64,000 bases of DNA from UBA1660 sp964462035 (GCA_964462035.1 CAYXAP010000034.1:19995-83994), one strand, 5' to 3'; shown: positions 44,029 through 53,522, counted from the stretch's first letter. Numbers and translations are program-made. The notes: a model not told the origin generated them from the sequence alone.

Positions 44029-45465
44029 ATGCGCACTCGTCCCATCCTCGGGGCGCTCGCCCTGCTCGTTCTCGCCGCCTGCGGCGACGACGACACCAGC
44101 GAGCCCACCGATGCCGGCCTCGACGCCGCCGTGGACCTCGGCCCGCCACCCGAATGGCCCGGCGAGCTCGCCGCGACCGACACCCTCGGCGATCGTCGCG
44201 GCCGCGCGCTCGCTCGCGCGATCGTCCACGTGCACTCGCCCCTCTCCCACGACGCCTGCGACGGCGAGGGCTGGGTCGATGGGGAGCTCGCCGATCCGAC
44301 CTGTCTCGAGCACTTCCGGAACGCCGCCTGCGCCCTGAACATGGACGTGCTCTTCCTGACCGATCACGTCCCCCACGTGCATGAGGTGCCCTTCGAAGAG
44401 GGCCTCTGGATCGGCGAGCCCTTCGGCGCGGTCCCCGTCATGAACGAGCTCGGTGAGACCATCGCCAGCCGCCTCACCTGCGATGGAGGCCACGAGGTGC
44501 TGCTGACCCTCGGCAGCGAGAACGAGCTCATGCCCCTCGCGCTCGACCGGCACCCGACCGAGTCCACCGACCTGATGGACCTCGAGGACGTCTACGAGGG
44601 CTCGACCCCCGAGGTCATCGCCGGTCTCCGCGACGCGGGCGGCCTCATCTGGACCGCCCACACCGAAGAGAAGGACCTCGACTGGCTTCGGCGTGTGCAG
44701 CCCGACGGGCTCGAGCTCTACAACCTCCACGCGAACGTGGACCCGACCATCCGCTCCGAGTCGCTCGGGCTCGAGCCCGCGCCCTACCTCGGCCGGCTCC
44801 TGGACTTCACCCGCGCCGGTCTGCGCCTCGCGCCCGATCTGGCCGTGATGACCTTCCTCGATCCGAACCGCGTCGCCCTCGAGCGCTGGGACACGTTGCT
44901 CGCCGAGGGCACCCACATCGTTGGCACCGGTGGCTGCGACGCCCACGAGAACGCCTTCCCGCAGCTGCTGACCGACGGCGAGCGCGCCGACTCCTACCGA
45001 CGGATGATGAGCTGGATCACCAACCACCTGCTCGTCGACGAGCACGGCCCCGAGGCGTACGAGGCCGCGCTCGCCGAGGGTCGCGTGTTCGCGGTCTTCG
45101 AGTTCCTCGGGACCCCCGTGGGCCTCGACTTCGTCGCCGAGAGCGACGGCACCAGCTACGAGATGGGTGAGACGGCGCCGCTCGGTGCCACGATCCGCGC
45201 GCCGCTCCCGTCCGTCGGGGAGACGCACCCCGTCGACCCACCGCCTTCGGTCTCCCTGCACCTCATTCACGCCCAGGCCGGCGGCGGCGTCGAGGTGGCG
45301 TCCGCCGACGATGGCGATCTCGAGTTCACACCCACCGAGGCCGGCGCCTACCGGCTCGAGGTCCGGATGGTTCCCGAGCACACGCGCCCCTACCTGAATC
45401 GTCGCGCCGACGAGCTCATCCGCGAGCTCCCGTGGGCCTACGGCAACCCGATCTTCGTCGAGTAG
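44029..45465 (+). CDS. PHP-domain metallo-hydrolase lipoprotein
   Basis: The lipoprotein signal MRTRPILGALALLVLAAC (then GDDD) starts at ATG 44029 after GAGGT. Metal ligands of the PHP fold are visible: HVHSPLSHDAC (HxH), LFLTDHVPHVHEVP, GSENELM, GGLIWTAHTEE, PDGLELYNLHANVD and GTGGCDAHENAFPQ. PHP proteins are tri-metal phosphoesterases or related hydrolases. The C-terminal 110 residues are beta-sandwich-like (ATIRAPLPSVGETHPVD, GAYRLEVRMV). It is in the outer-membrane or periplasmic compartment by signal. It lies 58 bases after the receptor-linked lipoprotein. Confidence 0.85.
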   Translation: MRTRPILGALALLVLAACGDDDTSEPTDAGLDAAVDLGPPPEWPGELAATDTLGDRRGRALARAIVHVHSPLSHDACDGEGWVDGELADPTCLEHFRNAACALNMDVLFLTDHVPHVHEVPFEEGLWIGEPFGAVPVMNELGETIASRLTCDGGHEVLLTLGSENELMPLALDRHPTESTDLMDLEDVYEGSTPEVIAGLRDAGGLIWTAHTEEKDLDWLRRVQPDGLELYNLHANVDPTIRSESLGLEPAPYLGRLLDFTRAGLRLAPDLAVMTFLDPNRVALERWDTLLAEGTHIVGTGGCDAHENAFPQLLTDGERADSYRRMMSWITNHLLVDEHGPEAYEAALAEGRVFAVFEFLGTPVGLDFVAESDGTSYEMGETAPLGATIRAPLPSVGETHPVDPPPSVSLHLIHAQAGGGVEVASADDGDLEFTPTEAGAYRLEVRMVPEHTRPYLNRRADELIRELPWAYGNPIFVE

Positions 45466-45493
45466 CGCCGCATGAGTCGACTCTGCGAATCTC

Positions 45494-45519
45494 GCGCCCT
45501 CTGGGAGGGGCGCTGAGTG
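45494..45519 (+). promoter_or_regulatory. Hairpin that could mask the ribosome-binding site of the STAND gene
   Basis: GCGCCC (45494-45499) can pair with GGGCGC (45508-45513). The Shine-Dalgarno GGGAGGGG lies at 45503-45510 in the loop and right arm, seven bases before the GTG start at 45517. Folding would reduce access of ribosomes, so translation might be controlled. Confidence 0.4.
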
Positions 45520-48093
45520 CGTCAGCTCTTCGGGCGCGCCGAGGCTAGCGCTCGGCTCGACGCTGCGATCGCCGACCCCGAGGTTCGCTGGGTGAGCGTC
45601 GTCGGGCTGGGCGGCGTGGGGAAGAGCGCCCTCGTCCTCGACTGGCTCGAGCGACACCCGGAAGCCGAGCACTCCCTCTGCCATCTCGACCACGCCGGTG
45701 CGGCGGCCCTCCCGCTCGCCCTCGCCTCGGCGCTCGGTGCTCACGTCGCGGAGGCGACGCTCGAGAGCCTCCGCGTCGCCCTCGCCGGCGCCGGACCGAC
45801 ACTGCTGATCCTCGATGGTGCGGAGGTCCTGAGCCCGGACGACGTGCGTCAGCTCGGTGAGTGGAGCGCCTCGCTCGAGTCGATCCGCGTCGTCGCCACC
45901 AGCCGGTGGCCGCTCCGAGTGCCCGAGGAGCACCTCGTTCGCCTCGAGCCGCTGGAGCTACCGGCGCGCGAGGTGAGCACCGCCGACGTCGAGCGCTCTC
46001 CGGCCGTGGCGATGCTGTTGGAGCGGATGGGTCGGTTGGGACCGGCGGAGACCGAGCTCGATGCGGTCGTGGACCTCGCCCGGGCCCTCGGCGGGCTGCC
46101 GCTGGGGCTCGAGCTCTGCGCACGGACCGCGGCCCTGCTCGGCCCGGCAGAGACTCTCGCCCGACTCGGTGATGTCGTCGCGCTCGAGGATCCGGGGCGC
46201 GATCCCGCGCACCGCCAGGCGAGTCTGCAGCGCGTTCTCGACACCACCTGGGACGAGAGCCCCGACTGGGTTCGCAGCGGGCTGGCCCAAGCGACCATCT
46301 TCGAGACCGGGTTCACCCTCTCGGCCGCGGAGGCGGTGATCGCGCTGCCCGAGGGGCGCTCGGTGCTGGCGCTCGTGCACGAGCTGCTCGACCGCGCGCT
46401 GATCCAGGCGGAACGCCCGACCGATTCGGAGCGGCGTTTTCGACTCCACGACCTGATCCGCCACGCTGCGTCGGCGCGACGGGACGACGAGTCCGGTCTT
46501 CGCGTGCGGCACGAGGCCTACTTCCTGGAGGGCTTCGCCGACGAGTGCCTCCGCAACGCGTTCACGGAGGCGTCGAGTCGCCGACGGTTGTTGCTCGAGT
46601 CACCCGATCTACTCGCGGCATGCGCGCTCGTTCGCGCCGATCCCTCCGCCGAACCGAAGCGCCTCGCGCGGGTCGCCGTCGTCGCGCGAGCGTTCTTCCT
46701 GGCGGGCATTCGACTTCCCGCGCTCGACGCACTGGTCGAGCGGGTCACCCGCCCAGAGACGCTTCACGCTCTGGGTCCGGCTGGTGCCTCATCGATCGCC
46801 GAGCTCGTGGGCGTCCTCCGTAGCTGGGAGCGCTCCGACGACGCGGGCGCATGGCTCGAGCGAGCCGTTCGACTCGCCGAGGACAGTGGCGAGCCGGAGC
46901 TCCGCTTCGGCGCGCTCATGAGGCAGGCCCATACGCATCTCGGCCTCGGTGAAGCGCTCGAAGCGAAGAGCACCGTGGACGCGATGCGGGCGCTCCTCTC
47001 GGAGCTCGACGAACCGAAGTGGCGAGCTTGGGTGCTCGCGCTGGGGGCGTTGGCGGAGCGCCACCGCGCCGAGGTGCCCTGGCTCGAAGCACAGCTGCGC
47101 GAGGCGGGACGCATTCGTGCCCAGACCGACGCGCCGGAGGCGTCCCTCGCTTGGATCCAGGTCCGGCTCGCCGATGTCCTCCTCGACGCGGGTCGCTACG
47201 AAGGCGCGCTGGTCGAAGCACGGGAGGCGGCGCGACTCAGCCGTCAGAACCCTCAGCTGCGGTCGTACGTACGCCTCGTCGAGGCCGTCGCCCACGTCGG
47301 CCGAGCGGCCTTCGAGCAGGCCGAGGCGGAGGTCCGTGCATTGGAGGAGAGCGCCGCGATCGACGAGAGCACCCGCCGGCTCTTCGTCGTGGCGCGAGCG
47401 AGTCTGCGCCTGGCCCGAGAGCAGTGGGCCGAGGCGATGGTGGATTTCGAGACCCTCGACGCGCTCCCAGTGGAGAGCGGCGACGAAGCGTCGGCGGCCG
47501 TCGTCCATCTGGGTCTCGCGGTCGCGGCGGTGCATGCTGGCGCCCCCCAGCGCGCACGACGATCGCTCGACGAGGCCGGACGACGAATCACCGACCGCGA
47601 CCCGGAGGGGGTCTTCGCCCGGGTGCTCGCCCGCTGTGAAGCGCTCCTCGAAGGTCGGGCGCTCGAGCCGCGTCCGACGATCCGCCCGACCCTCCTGCCG
47701 ACGGTGGCCGCGGTCCTCCGCCTGGTCGACGCGGCCACGGAGGCGGGCGAGGGACCGTCGATGCAGGTCGGGCCGGAGGGCGTGTGGGTTCGCGTCGCGC
47801 GTTCTGCGGCGCTCTCGATGACGCGCCGCCCGGTCCTCCAGCGGCTGCTCTGGGCGCTGGTCCAGCTCCACCTCGACGACGAGGGCGCCACGCTCAGCAC
47901 TGACGAGCTCTTCGAGCGCGGCTGGCCCGACGAGCACATCGACGTGGGCGCGGCCCGGAACCGAGCTCGCGTGGCGCTGACTCGACTCCGAAAGCTCGGG
48001 CTGGACGCCATCCTCGAACGCCTCCCCGATGGCGTCCGCATCCGCCCAACGGTGACCGTGGAGCTCGTCGACGCCCACCGACCACCCAATTAG
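45517..48093 (+). CDS. STAND/NB-ARC ATPase with TPR-like repeats and C-terminal winged helix
   Basis: The 858-residue protein starts FGRAEASARLD, then P-loop VSVVGLGGVGKSALVLDW (residues 26-43), Walker B LLILDGAE near 96-103, VVATSRWPLRV and the GLPL motif LGGLPLGLELCARTAA, as in NB-ARC/STAND switches. RFRLHDLIRHAASAR is the start of the winged/helical lid. A long alpha-helical array like TPRs follows. The last 100 residues (LSMTRRPVLQRLLWALVQLH to RVALTRLRKLGLDAILERL and LPDGVRIRP) resemble an OmpR/SARP-type winged helix for DNA binding. This is the reverse order of AfsR, where the winged helix is N-terminal. GTG 45517 is the start. Effector output is likely transcriptional. Confidence 0.85.
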   Translation: MRQLFGRAEASARLDAAIADPEVRWVSVVGLGGVGKSALVLDWLERHPEAEHSLCHLDHAGAAALPLALASALGAHVAEATLESLRVALAGAGPTLLILDGAEVLSPDDVRQLGEWSASLESIRVVATSRWPLRVPEEHLVRLEPLELPAREVSTADVERSPAVAMLLERMGRLGPAETELDAVVDLARALGGLPLGLELCARTAALLGPAETLARLGDVVALEDPGRDPAHRQASLQRVLDTTWDESPDWVRSGLAQATIFETGFTLSAAEAVIALPEGRSVLALVHELLDRALIQAERPTDSERRFRLHDLIRHAASARRDDESGLRVRHEAYFLEGFADECLRNAFTEASSRRRLLLESPDLLAACALVRADPSAEPKRLARVAVVARAFFLAGIRLPALDALVERVTRPETLHALGPAGASSIAELVGVLRSWERSDDAGAWLERAVRLAEDSGEPELRFGALMRQAHTHLGLGEALEAKSTVDAMRALLSELDEPKWRAWVLALGALAERHRAEVPWLEAQLREAGRIRAQTDAPEASLAWIQVRLADVLLDAGRYEGALVEAREAARLSRQNPQLRSYVRLVEAVAHVGRAAFEQAEAEVRALEESAAIDESTRRLFVVARASLRLAREQWAEAMVDFETLDALPVESGDEASAAVVHLGLAVAAVHAGAPQRARRSLDEAGRRITDRDPEGVFARVLARCEALLEGRALEPRPTIRPTLLPTVAAVLRLVDAATEAGEGPSMQVGPEGVWVRVARSAALSMTRRPVLQRLLWALVQLHLDDEGATLSTDELFERGWPDEHIDVGAARNRARVALTRLRKLGLDAILERLPDGVRIRPTVTVELVDAHRPPN

Positions 48094-48113
48094 GGCCCAT
48101 TACATCGCGTTTC

Positions 48114-48129
48114 ATCGGCGAGCGCCGAT
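48114..48129. terminator. Small hairpin after the STAND gene
   Basis: ATCGGC (48114-48119) pairs with GCCGAT (48124-48129) around GAGC. It lies 20 bases past the STAND stop and 27 bases before the next ATG. There is no T run, so termination is uncertain. Confidence 0.25.
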
Positions 48130-48155
48130 CGACCTCGGCGGCCACCGTGTGGGCG

Positions 48156-48953
48156 ATGCTCCATCCACACCGTCACCTGGCCGGCCTCGCCCGCGCCATC
48201 CCTCTGACTCTGCTCATCGCCGCGGGGGCCTGTGGCGTCAGCCGCAGCCACCTCGTCGAGGAGCGGCCGGCGGACCAGGCCGGTCCTTACATCGAGGCCA
48301 TCGCCCGGGTGGCCCGCGCCCGGGGCTACGAGGTCCGCACCCAGGAGGACCGCGTCGCGAAGTTCGTCTTCGACGAGGCCTCGCGTGGAGTGCTCACCTA
48401 CCAGGTCAAGCGAAACGGCATCGTGATGGTCGTGACCCTGGGTGAGGACGAGGCCCCCCAGGCGGAGCTCGACGCGGCCTTCGCCCAGGGTGAGGCGCTC
48501 GGTCGAGAGCTGATGGACGAGGCTCGGGGAGTCGCCGTCGAGATCGTCGCCGAGCAGGAGCGCGAGGCTCGGCTCCGGGCGGAACGGGAACGGCGCGAGG
48601 CGGCGGAGGAAGAGGAGCGCGACCGCCAACGGGCGGCGGAACGGCAGCAACGGCAGGCGGAGCTCGCGGCCTTCATGGCCGACAATCAGAGCCGCGCCCG
48701 CGCGAACTCCGTCGGCAACGACGAGCCCGAGCCTGGCCGCTCGGGCGGGGAGGAGTCGGGCGCCAGCGCCCACTGCTGCGTGAACGGCGCCTTCTACGAC
48801 TGTCCGAGCGCCGCCGCGGTCGACCAGTGCGTCGGGCGTTTCACGCGCTGCATCAGCGGCTGCGGGATGGGCTGCATGGAGCAGTGCCTGCAAAGCGATC
48901 CACCCGACCCCTCGTCCTGCGACCGGGAGCCGAGTCGCGACGGGGAGTGCTGA
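48156..48953 (+). CDS. Lipoprotein with coiled coil and Cys-rich end
   Basis: The signal is MLHPHRHLAGLARAIPLTLL with lipobox AAGAC; a GTG at 48147 adds three residues and is the alternative start. A compact domain follows (ADQAGPYIEAIARVARARGY, VLTYQVKRNGIVMVVTLGED). A charged Glu/Arg/Ala coiled coil runs from about residue 125 to 175 (such as ERERREAAEEEERDRQRAAE). The tail has about 12 cysteines (CCVNGAFYDC, CISGCGMGCMEQCLQ). I recognise no family. It may be an outer-membrane protein that spans or ties layers, by analogy with coiled-coil lipoproteins. Confidence 0.75.
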   Translation: MLHPHRHLAGLARAIPLTLLIAAGACGVSRSHLVEERPADQAGPYIEAIARVARARGYEVRTQEDRVAKFVFDEASRGVLTYQVKRNGIVMVVTLGEDEAPQAELDAAFAQGEALGRELMDEARGVAVEIVAEQEREARLRAERERREAAEEEERDRQRAAERQQRQAELAAFMADNQSRARANSVGNDEPEPGRSGGEESGASAHCCVNGAFYDCPSAAAVDQCVGRFTRCISGCGMGCMEQCLQSDPPDPSSCDREPSRDGEC

Positions 48954-48956
48954 GCC

Positions 48957-50486
48957 TCAGAGGAACTCGCGGGGCGGCAGGCTGCGCCGCTCGCCGTCGT
49001 CCTCATCGTCCGGCTGCGGTGCCGCCTTCTTCTCTTCCTTGGCGGCGTCCTCGACGATCTCCAGCGCTCGCGCGGCCCGGTGGTCCTTGTGGCCGAGCGC
49101 CTTGTTGTCGACGACCTGCACGGTGTGCAGTCGGTGCAGGTACTCCAGGTCGAGCTCGCCGTTGCTCGGCAGCATGAACACGCCATAGAGGCGCGCGACC
49201 GTGCGGAGCCGCTCCACGGTGTCGAGGGGAACGTGGCACTGGGCGTGGGTCAGGATGTAGACGATCGGCGTCCGGCGCTCGCGCCGCTGTAGCCGCTGCA
49301 GCTCGCTGACGAGCATGCCGAAGACCTTGGCGTAGTTCCGGCCGCGCTCACCCTTGAAGCAGAGCACATAGGGCACGCTGATGCCGCCAGTGTCGCTGCG
49401 CCCCGGCCGGGCGTGCTGCACTTCGTAGAGGCGTGAGTCGAAGAAGCGTAGGTACACGTCTTCGCCCTGCAGCATCAGCTTCTTGATCAGCGTCAGCGCG
49501 AGCCCCCGCGCAAAGGTGCTCCGCTGTCCACGCATCGAGGCGCTCGCGTCGACGAGTAGATAGTGCAGCCGCCGGTCCTCTTCGTGCTGCTTCTCGCGCG
49601 CGTAGTAGAAGACCTCGTTCTCGGCGTAGCGCCGGTCGAAGAGCTCCGGGTCGAAAGCGAGCTCGCTGAGCACGAGCGAATCGATGGTCCCGCGCCGCTC
49701 CACGCCGGAGTAGCCGTCCACCGCGAACGACTGCTGCCCGCTCGCGCGCTTGGTCTCGAGCACGCTCGGGAGGAGGTCGAGCGAGAAGTTCACGACGTCG
49801 TTCGCCTCGGGCGACTCGAAGACGTTCAGCAGATCGAGCATCTCGAGCGCCCCGGCCGCCGAGGCCTCCGCGCCGAACATCCCGAGCAACTTCAGCGTGT
49901 CGAGATCGATCTGCTCGACGGTGGTGATCAGCCGCAGGCGCTCGCGGGTGAGGTGCTGCAGGAACCCGAGGTCGTCGGTCCGGTCGACGCTCTTGAAGAG
50001 GCTGGGCAGCTGCGGCTCGAGGTCGCGGTAGACCTCGGGGTCGAGCGGTAGCATCGCGGGCGCGCCCGCTGCGCCCGCCTGGCCGCGGTAGCGCTCGAAC
50101 ATGGGCCCGAGCACCTTGAGCAACACCACGCTGATCAGGTCGTCGCCCAGTCGCCACTGGCGTGCTTTCTCGAGGACCTCGCTCTCGGCGATCTCCTGCA
50201 GCGTCTCCGTGTAGAGCTGGAGCGCTTCGCCGGCGGGGCCGCTCAGCCCGAGCTGCGCCAGGAAGGGGCGCGGTCCGACCGGCACGCTGGCCGGGTCGAC
50301 CACCATCAGCATGCCGAGGTCGTGGACCGCCCAGAAGGGCACCTCGAGCGCCACTCGGTCCAGTGCGGTACGCCACTGAGCCGCGCGCAACGCGAGCATC
50401 GGGTTGTCGTTCCGGACGACGCTCAGCGCGAGCGAGCCGATCGCTCGAGCCGCGGGGCTGCCGTTCAGATGCTCGCCGACGGGCAC
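48957..50486 (-). CDS. vWA-domain protein (possible partner of the MoxR/RavA ATPase)
   Basis: The 509-residue protein has a long alpha-helical N-terminal part and a C-terminal von Willebrand A domain: HYLLVDASASMRGQRSTFAR has the MIDAS DxSxS, followed by LALTLIKKLMLQGEDVYLRF, TPIVYILTHAQCHVPLDTV and GVFMLPSNGELDLEYLHRLH. vWA proteins of this build are partners of MoxR-family AAA+ ATPases (such as ViaA with RavA). A fitting ATPase is 4.9 kb away on the same strand. GTG 50486 is preferred because longer starts would overlap the divergent lipoprotein gene. The end has a Lys/Glu/Asp-rich tail (EEKKAAPQPDDEDDGERR). Confidence 0.8.
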   Translation of the reverse strand: MPVGEHLNGSPAARAIGSLALSVVRNDNPMLALRAAQWRTALDRVALEVPFWAVHDLGMLMVVDPASVPVGPRPFLAQLGLSGPAGEALQLYTETLQEIAESEVLEKARQWRLGDDLISVVLLKVLGPMFERYRGQAGAAGAPAMLPLDPEVYRDLEPQLPSLFKSVDRTDDLGFLQHLTRERLRLITTVEQIDLDTLKLLGMFGAEASAAGALEMLDLLNVFESPEANDVVNFSLDLLPSVLETKRASGQQSFAVDGYSGVERRGTIDSLVLSELAFDPELFDRRYAENEVFYYAREKQHEEDRRLHYLLVDASASMRGQRSTFARGLALTLIKKLMLQGEDVYLRFFDSRLYEVQHARPGRSDTGGISVPYVLCFKGERGRNYAKVFGMLVSELQRLQRRERRTPIVYILTHAQCHVPLDTVERLRTVARLYGVFMLPSNGELDLEYLHRLHTVQVVDNKALGHKDHRAARALEIVEDAAKEEKKAAPQPDDEDDGERRSLPPREFL

Positions 50487-50562
50487 CGGGCAGATGTACC
50501 ACAGACGGCGCGGCGCGACCGCAGGTCGCTGCGAGTGGGCGCTACCGCGATCTCGTGCTCCA

Positions 50563-51195
50563 ATGCGCGTCGTGCAGAGAGTCCTCGGAGCCAGCCTGGT
50601 CGCGAGCGCCCTGATCGGCTGTGGCGATCTGGGCTTCGTGATCGCGCTCGATGGCGGGCCGGAGGACGCCGCCGTCGACGCCTTCACGCCCGTGGACGGA
50701 GGCGACGTCGACCAGGGTCCGCGCGACCAAGGGCCCGAGCCGTCCGACGGGGCGCCCCCACGCGATGCTTTCCGCGCCGACGCTTTCCGCCCCGATGCCT
50801 TTCGCGTGGACGCCTTCGTCCCCGAGGACTGCACCAACCGGACCGACGATGACGGCGACGGAGACACGGACTGCTTCGACTCGGACTGCGCCGGTCACGC
50901 GGCCTGCCAGCCCGTCTCGCCGGAGATCTGCACGAACGCGATCGACGACGACGGCGACGGCGCGACCGACTGCGACGACGGCGACTGTGCCGGCGAGACC
51001 GACTGCGGCACGATCAGCGAGTCGGTTCTCGAGTGCCTGAACTTCTGCGTCTTCGAGCCGGAACATCTCTTTCCGGCCTGTCACCTGAGCTGCCAGACCG
51101 ACCTGGGTGTTCAGGGCAGCCGTGAGACCGACTGTACGGACGGCCTCGACAACGACGACGACGGCCAGACCGACGCGGCCGACTTCGACTGCTGA
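50563..51195 (+). CDS. Lipoprotein with Asp-rich calcium-loop repeats
   Basis: ATG 50563 opens MRVVQRVLGASLVASALIGC. The 210-residue product then has a linker with DAF repeats (DAFRADAFRPDAFRVDAF) and three Cys-flanked calcium-type loops (DDDGDGDTDCFDSDC, DDDGDGATDCDDGDC, DNDDDGQTDAADFDC), like thrombospondin-type-3 or putative metal-binding motifs of myxobacterial surface proteins. It is the only plus-strand gene between the vWA gene and the seven-gene minus run, and starts 76 bases from the divergent vWA gene. Confidence 0.75.
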   Translation: MRVVQRVLGASLVASALIGCGDLGFVIALDGGPEDAAVDAFTPVDGGDVDQGPRDQGPEPSDGAPPRDAFRADAFRPDAFRVDAFVPEDCTNRTDDDGDGDTDCFDSDCAGHAACQPVSPEICTNAIDDDGDGATDCDDGDCAGETDCGTISESVLECLNFCVFEPEHLFPACHLSCQTDLGVQGSRETDCTDGLDNDDDGQTDAADFDC

Positions 51196-51202
51196 GGTCC
51201 CC

Positions 51203-51592
51203 TCACTCGCGGCGGTAGGGGTCCTTCATCGTCGGCGCTTGACCGCCGTAGGGGTCGAAGGGCTGGGGCGGCGGCTGGTCGTAGCCATAGCCGCTCGGCA
51301 TCATCATCGGCGCCACCAGTTCGCGGGCCTTGGAAGAGTGGCCGCTCGTGGTCGAGCGGATGGCGGCGATCGTGTACCAGGGCGCGACGAGCAGCGGGAA
51401 GAGCAGGTTCGCCGGGAGGATGTTGATCAGCGCCAGCTTGCCGAGCTCCTTGCGCATGCACGAGGGGCACGCGACCACGGTGCCGTGTTTGAAGGACGCC
51501 CCGAACCACAGGAAGAGCAGGAAGGTGGGGAGCCGGTAGGCCTTGAGGCTCTCGGTCATCTGACCGCACTTGGGGCAGGGGAGCTGGTCCAT
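51203..51592 (-). CDS. Zinc-ribbon plus membrane-segment protein
   Basis: The 129-residue protein starts MDQLPCPKCGQMTESLKAYR, with a second pair in VVACPSCMRKEL, so one four-Cys zinc ribbon is likely. Hydrophobic segments LPTFLLFLWFGASF and LINILPANLLFPLLVAPWYTI suggest membrane association. The C-terminus is Pro/Gly/Tyr-rich (GYDQPPPQPFDPYGG). Start ATG 51592. It is the last gene of the minus-strand run. Function unknown. Confidence 0.72.
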   Translation of the reverse strand: MDQLPCPKCGQMTESLKAYRLPTFLLFLWFGASFKHGTVVACPSCMRKELGKLALINILPANLLFPLLVAPWYTIAAIRSTTSGHSSKARELVAPMMMPSGYGYDQPPPQPFDPYGGQAPTMKDPYRRE

Positions 51593-51632
51593 CGCTCCCC
51601 AAGATACGGCTGGCGGTTCCGGATCTCCCCGC

Positions 51633-53522
51633 TCAGGACTCCAGCAGTCGCTGGATCGTGTCGATCAGAGTCGCCTGGGATACCGGCTTCTCGAGCGACT
51701 CGAGCGGCGGCGCGATCTGGTCCGCGAAGGGTTCGGTGTGGTGACCGGAGCAGAGAACCACCGGCAGGGTGGGCCACTTCTTCCGGAGCTCTCGGGCCAG
51801 CTCGACGCCCGAGATGTGGGGCATGACGACGTCGGTCACCAAGATGTCGACCGTGCGGCCGTCGTTCATCAGCTCGATCGCCTCTCGCCCATCTCCGGCG
51901 GTCACGACGTCGAAGCCGTAGTGGGTGAGCGTCCGGCGCATCACGCGGCAGAGGAGTCGGTCGTCTTCGACCAGCAATATCCGGCCTCCCGTGGCCCGTC
52001 GTTTGGGAGGGGCCGTCGATGGCCGAAGCTCCGTCGCGGGCTCGGTCGAGGTCGGTAGGAGGAGCGAGAAGGTGGTCCCCACGCCTTGCTCGGAGCGGAC
52101 CCGAACGTGACCGCCGGCCTGTGCCAGCAGGCTCTTGACCGTCGCGAGGCCCAGTCCGCCTCCGGAACCCTCGTCCTTGGAGCTCACGAAGGGCTCGAAG
52201 ATGAGCTCCAAGTGGTCGCCCGCGATCCCCACACCGTCGTCTTCGACCTCGAGGAGCACGAAGGGGTCGGTCGGCAGCTCGTCGCCGTAGCTCTCGACGA
52301 AGCTCGCGCGGTCGTCGTCGCTGGCGAGGCGAACTCGGAGCGAGAGGGTCCCCCCTTCCGGCATCGCTTCGTGGGCGTTGACGATCAGGTTCACGATGAT
52401 CTGCTCGAGCTGCGACGGGTCGAGAAAGACCGGCGGGAGGTTTCGTTGGATGGTGATCGCCAGATCGACGCGGGAGCCGAGAATCCGACTCAGCAGGTTC
52501 CGGAGCCCATCGAGGAGCTCGTCGATCCGGAAGGAGATCGGGGTGATCTCCTCTCGGCGCGCGAACGCCAGCAGGCGCCGGGTCATCGCCGCGCCGCGCT
52601 CGGCGGTGTCGATGAGGGTGCGGAGGTCCGACGCCGACTCCGGATGAACCCGTTCTCGAATGAGCTCGCCGAGACCGATGATCGCCGCGAGGATGTTGTT
52701 GAAGTCGTGCGCGATCCCGCCGGCGAGGCGCCCGAGCGAGTCGAGTCGTTCCGCGCGCCGCAGTCGCTTCTCCACGACCTCGAGGTCTCCCGCTTTCAAG
52801 TGTTCGTCCGTGCGGTCGACGGCGAACACGAAGATGTGCTGTCCGCGGCGGACGCCCAGGGTCCGGAAGAAGCGGAGGTGCTTGCCCGCGGTGACGAAGC
52901 GCAGCGGGAGCGCGTCTTCCTGCGCTCGCCCGTCGTCGCGGACTCGACCGAGGAACTGGAGGAAGCGCGGCTGGTCCCAGTAGAGCGACTGAGCGCGTAG
53001 CCCCTTGATCTTCAAGACGCCTCCGCGGGTGACCTCGAACGCTCGTTGGTTGTACTGCACGAAGGTGAAGTCGCCGTCGGGCTCCACGCGCCAGACGTAG
53101 GCGGCGGCGTCGCCCTCCGCGAGCCACGCGGAAGCCGCCGAGTCCTGCAGCGATTCCAGCGAAGGTGCGGGCGGAACGTCGCCGTTCGGCGGATGGGCGA
53201 ACACCACGAGTGCGTCCTCGGCGATGGGGACCACCCGGTAGTGGGTGAGCACGGTGATGCCGCGGGTCCGCATGGGCACCTCGAGGGTGAGCTCGCGAAC
53301 CTCGCCGCTATTCGCTGCCTCTCGCACGAGCTGGGGGATGGCAGGGGTGTCCGGGAAGATCGCCCCGAGGCTCAGCCCGATGAAGGTGTCGGTCGCGACC
53401 CCCGCCATTCGAGCGCCAGCGTCGTTCAGGTCTTCGACGACGAAGCTCTCGCGAGCCGAATCCGCCCGGACGAGAATCCCCACCATCGGGGCCTCTCGCC
53501 ATGCGCGTTCCCATTGCACCAT
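51633..53522 (-). CDS. Hybrid sensor histidine kinase with PAS domains and receiver
   Basis: The 629-residue kinase has two PAS-like regions (GILVRADSARESFVVEDLND; AYVWRVEPDGDFTFVQYNQR), then a HisKA segment with the phospho-His in RLAGGIAHDFNNILAAIIGL, a HATPase domain (IIVNLIVNAHEAMPEGG, VEDDGVGIAGDH, GSGGGLGLATVKSLL), and a C-terminal receiver with RILLVEDDRLLCRVMRRTL and the phospho-Asp in VDILVTDVVMPHISG. There is no membrane span, so the signal is cytoplasmic. I prefer ATG 53522 (MVQWERAWREAP); TTG 53540 is in frame. It lies in the minus run between the barrel protein and the zinc-ribbon protein. Confidence 0.9.
   Translation of the reverse strand: MVQWERAWREAPMVGILVRADSARESFVVEDLNDAGARMAGVATDTFIGLSLGAIFPDTPAIPQLVREAANSGEVRELTLEVPMRTRGITVLTHYRVVPIAEDALVVFAHPPNGDVPPAPSLESLQDSAASAWLAEGDAAAYVWRVEPDGDFTFVQYNQRAFEVTRGGVLKIKGLRAQSLYWDQPRFLQFLGRVRDDGRAQEDALPLRFVTAGKHLRFFRTLGVRRGQHIFVFAVDRTDEHLKAGDLEVVEKRLRRAERLDSLGRLAGGIAHDFNNILAAIIGLGELIRERVHPESASDLRTLIDTAERGAAMTRRLLAFARREEITPISFRIDELLDGLRNLLSRILGSRVDLAITIQRNLPPVFLDPSQLEQIIVNLIVNAHEAMPEGGTLSLRVRLASDDDRASFVESYGDELPTDPFVLLEVEDDGVGIAGDHLELIFEPFVSSKDEGSGGGLGLATVKSLLAQAGGHVRVRSEQGVGTTFSLLLPTSTEPATELRPSTAPPKRRATGGRILLVEDDRLLCRVMRRTLTHYGFDVVTAGDGREAIELMNDGRTVDILVTDVVMPHISGVELARELRKKWPTLPVVLCSGHHTEPFADQIAPPLESLEKPVSQATLIDTIQRLLES

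Noticed and set aside
50487..50867. N-terminal extension of the vWA protein to 636 residues
   Set aside because: It would overlap the lipoprotein signal of the divergent gene at 50563 and is low-complexity Ser/Arg/Pro; GTG 50486 fits the domain better.
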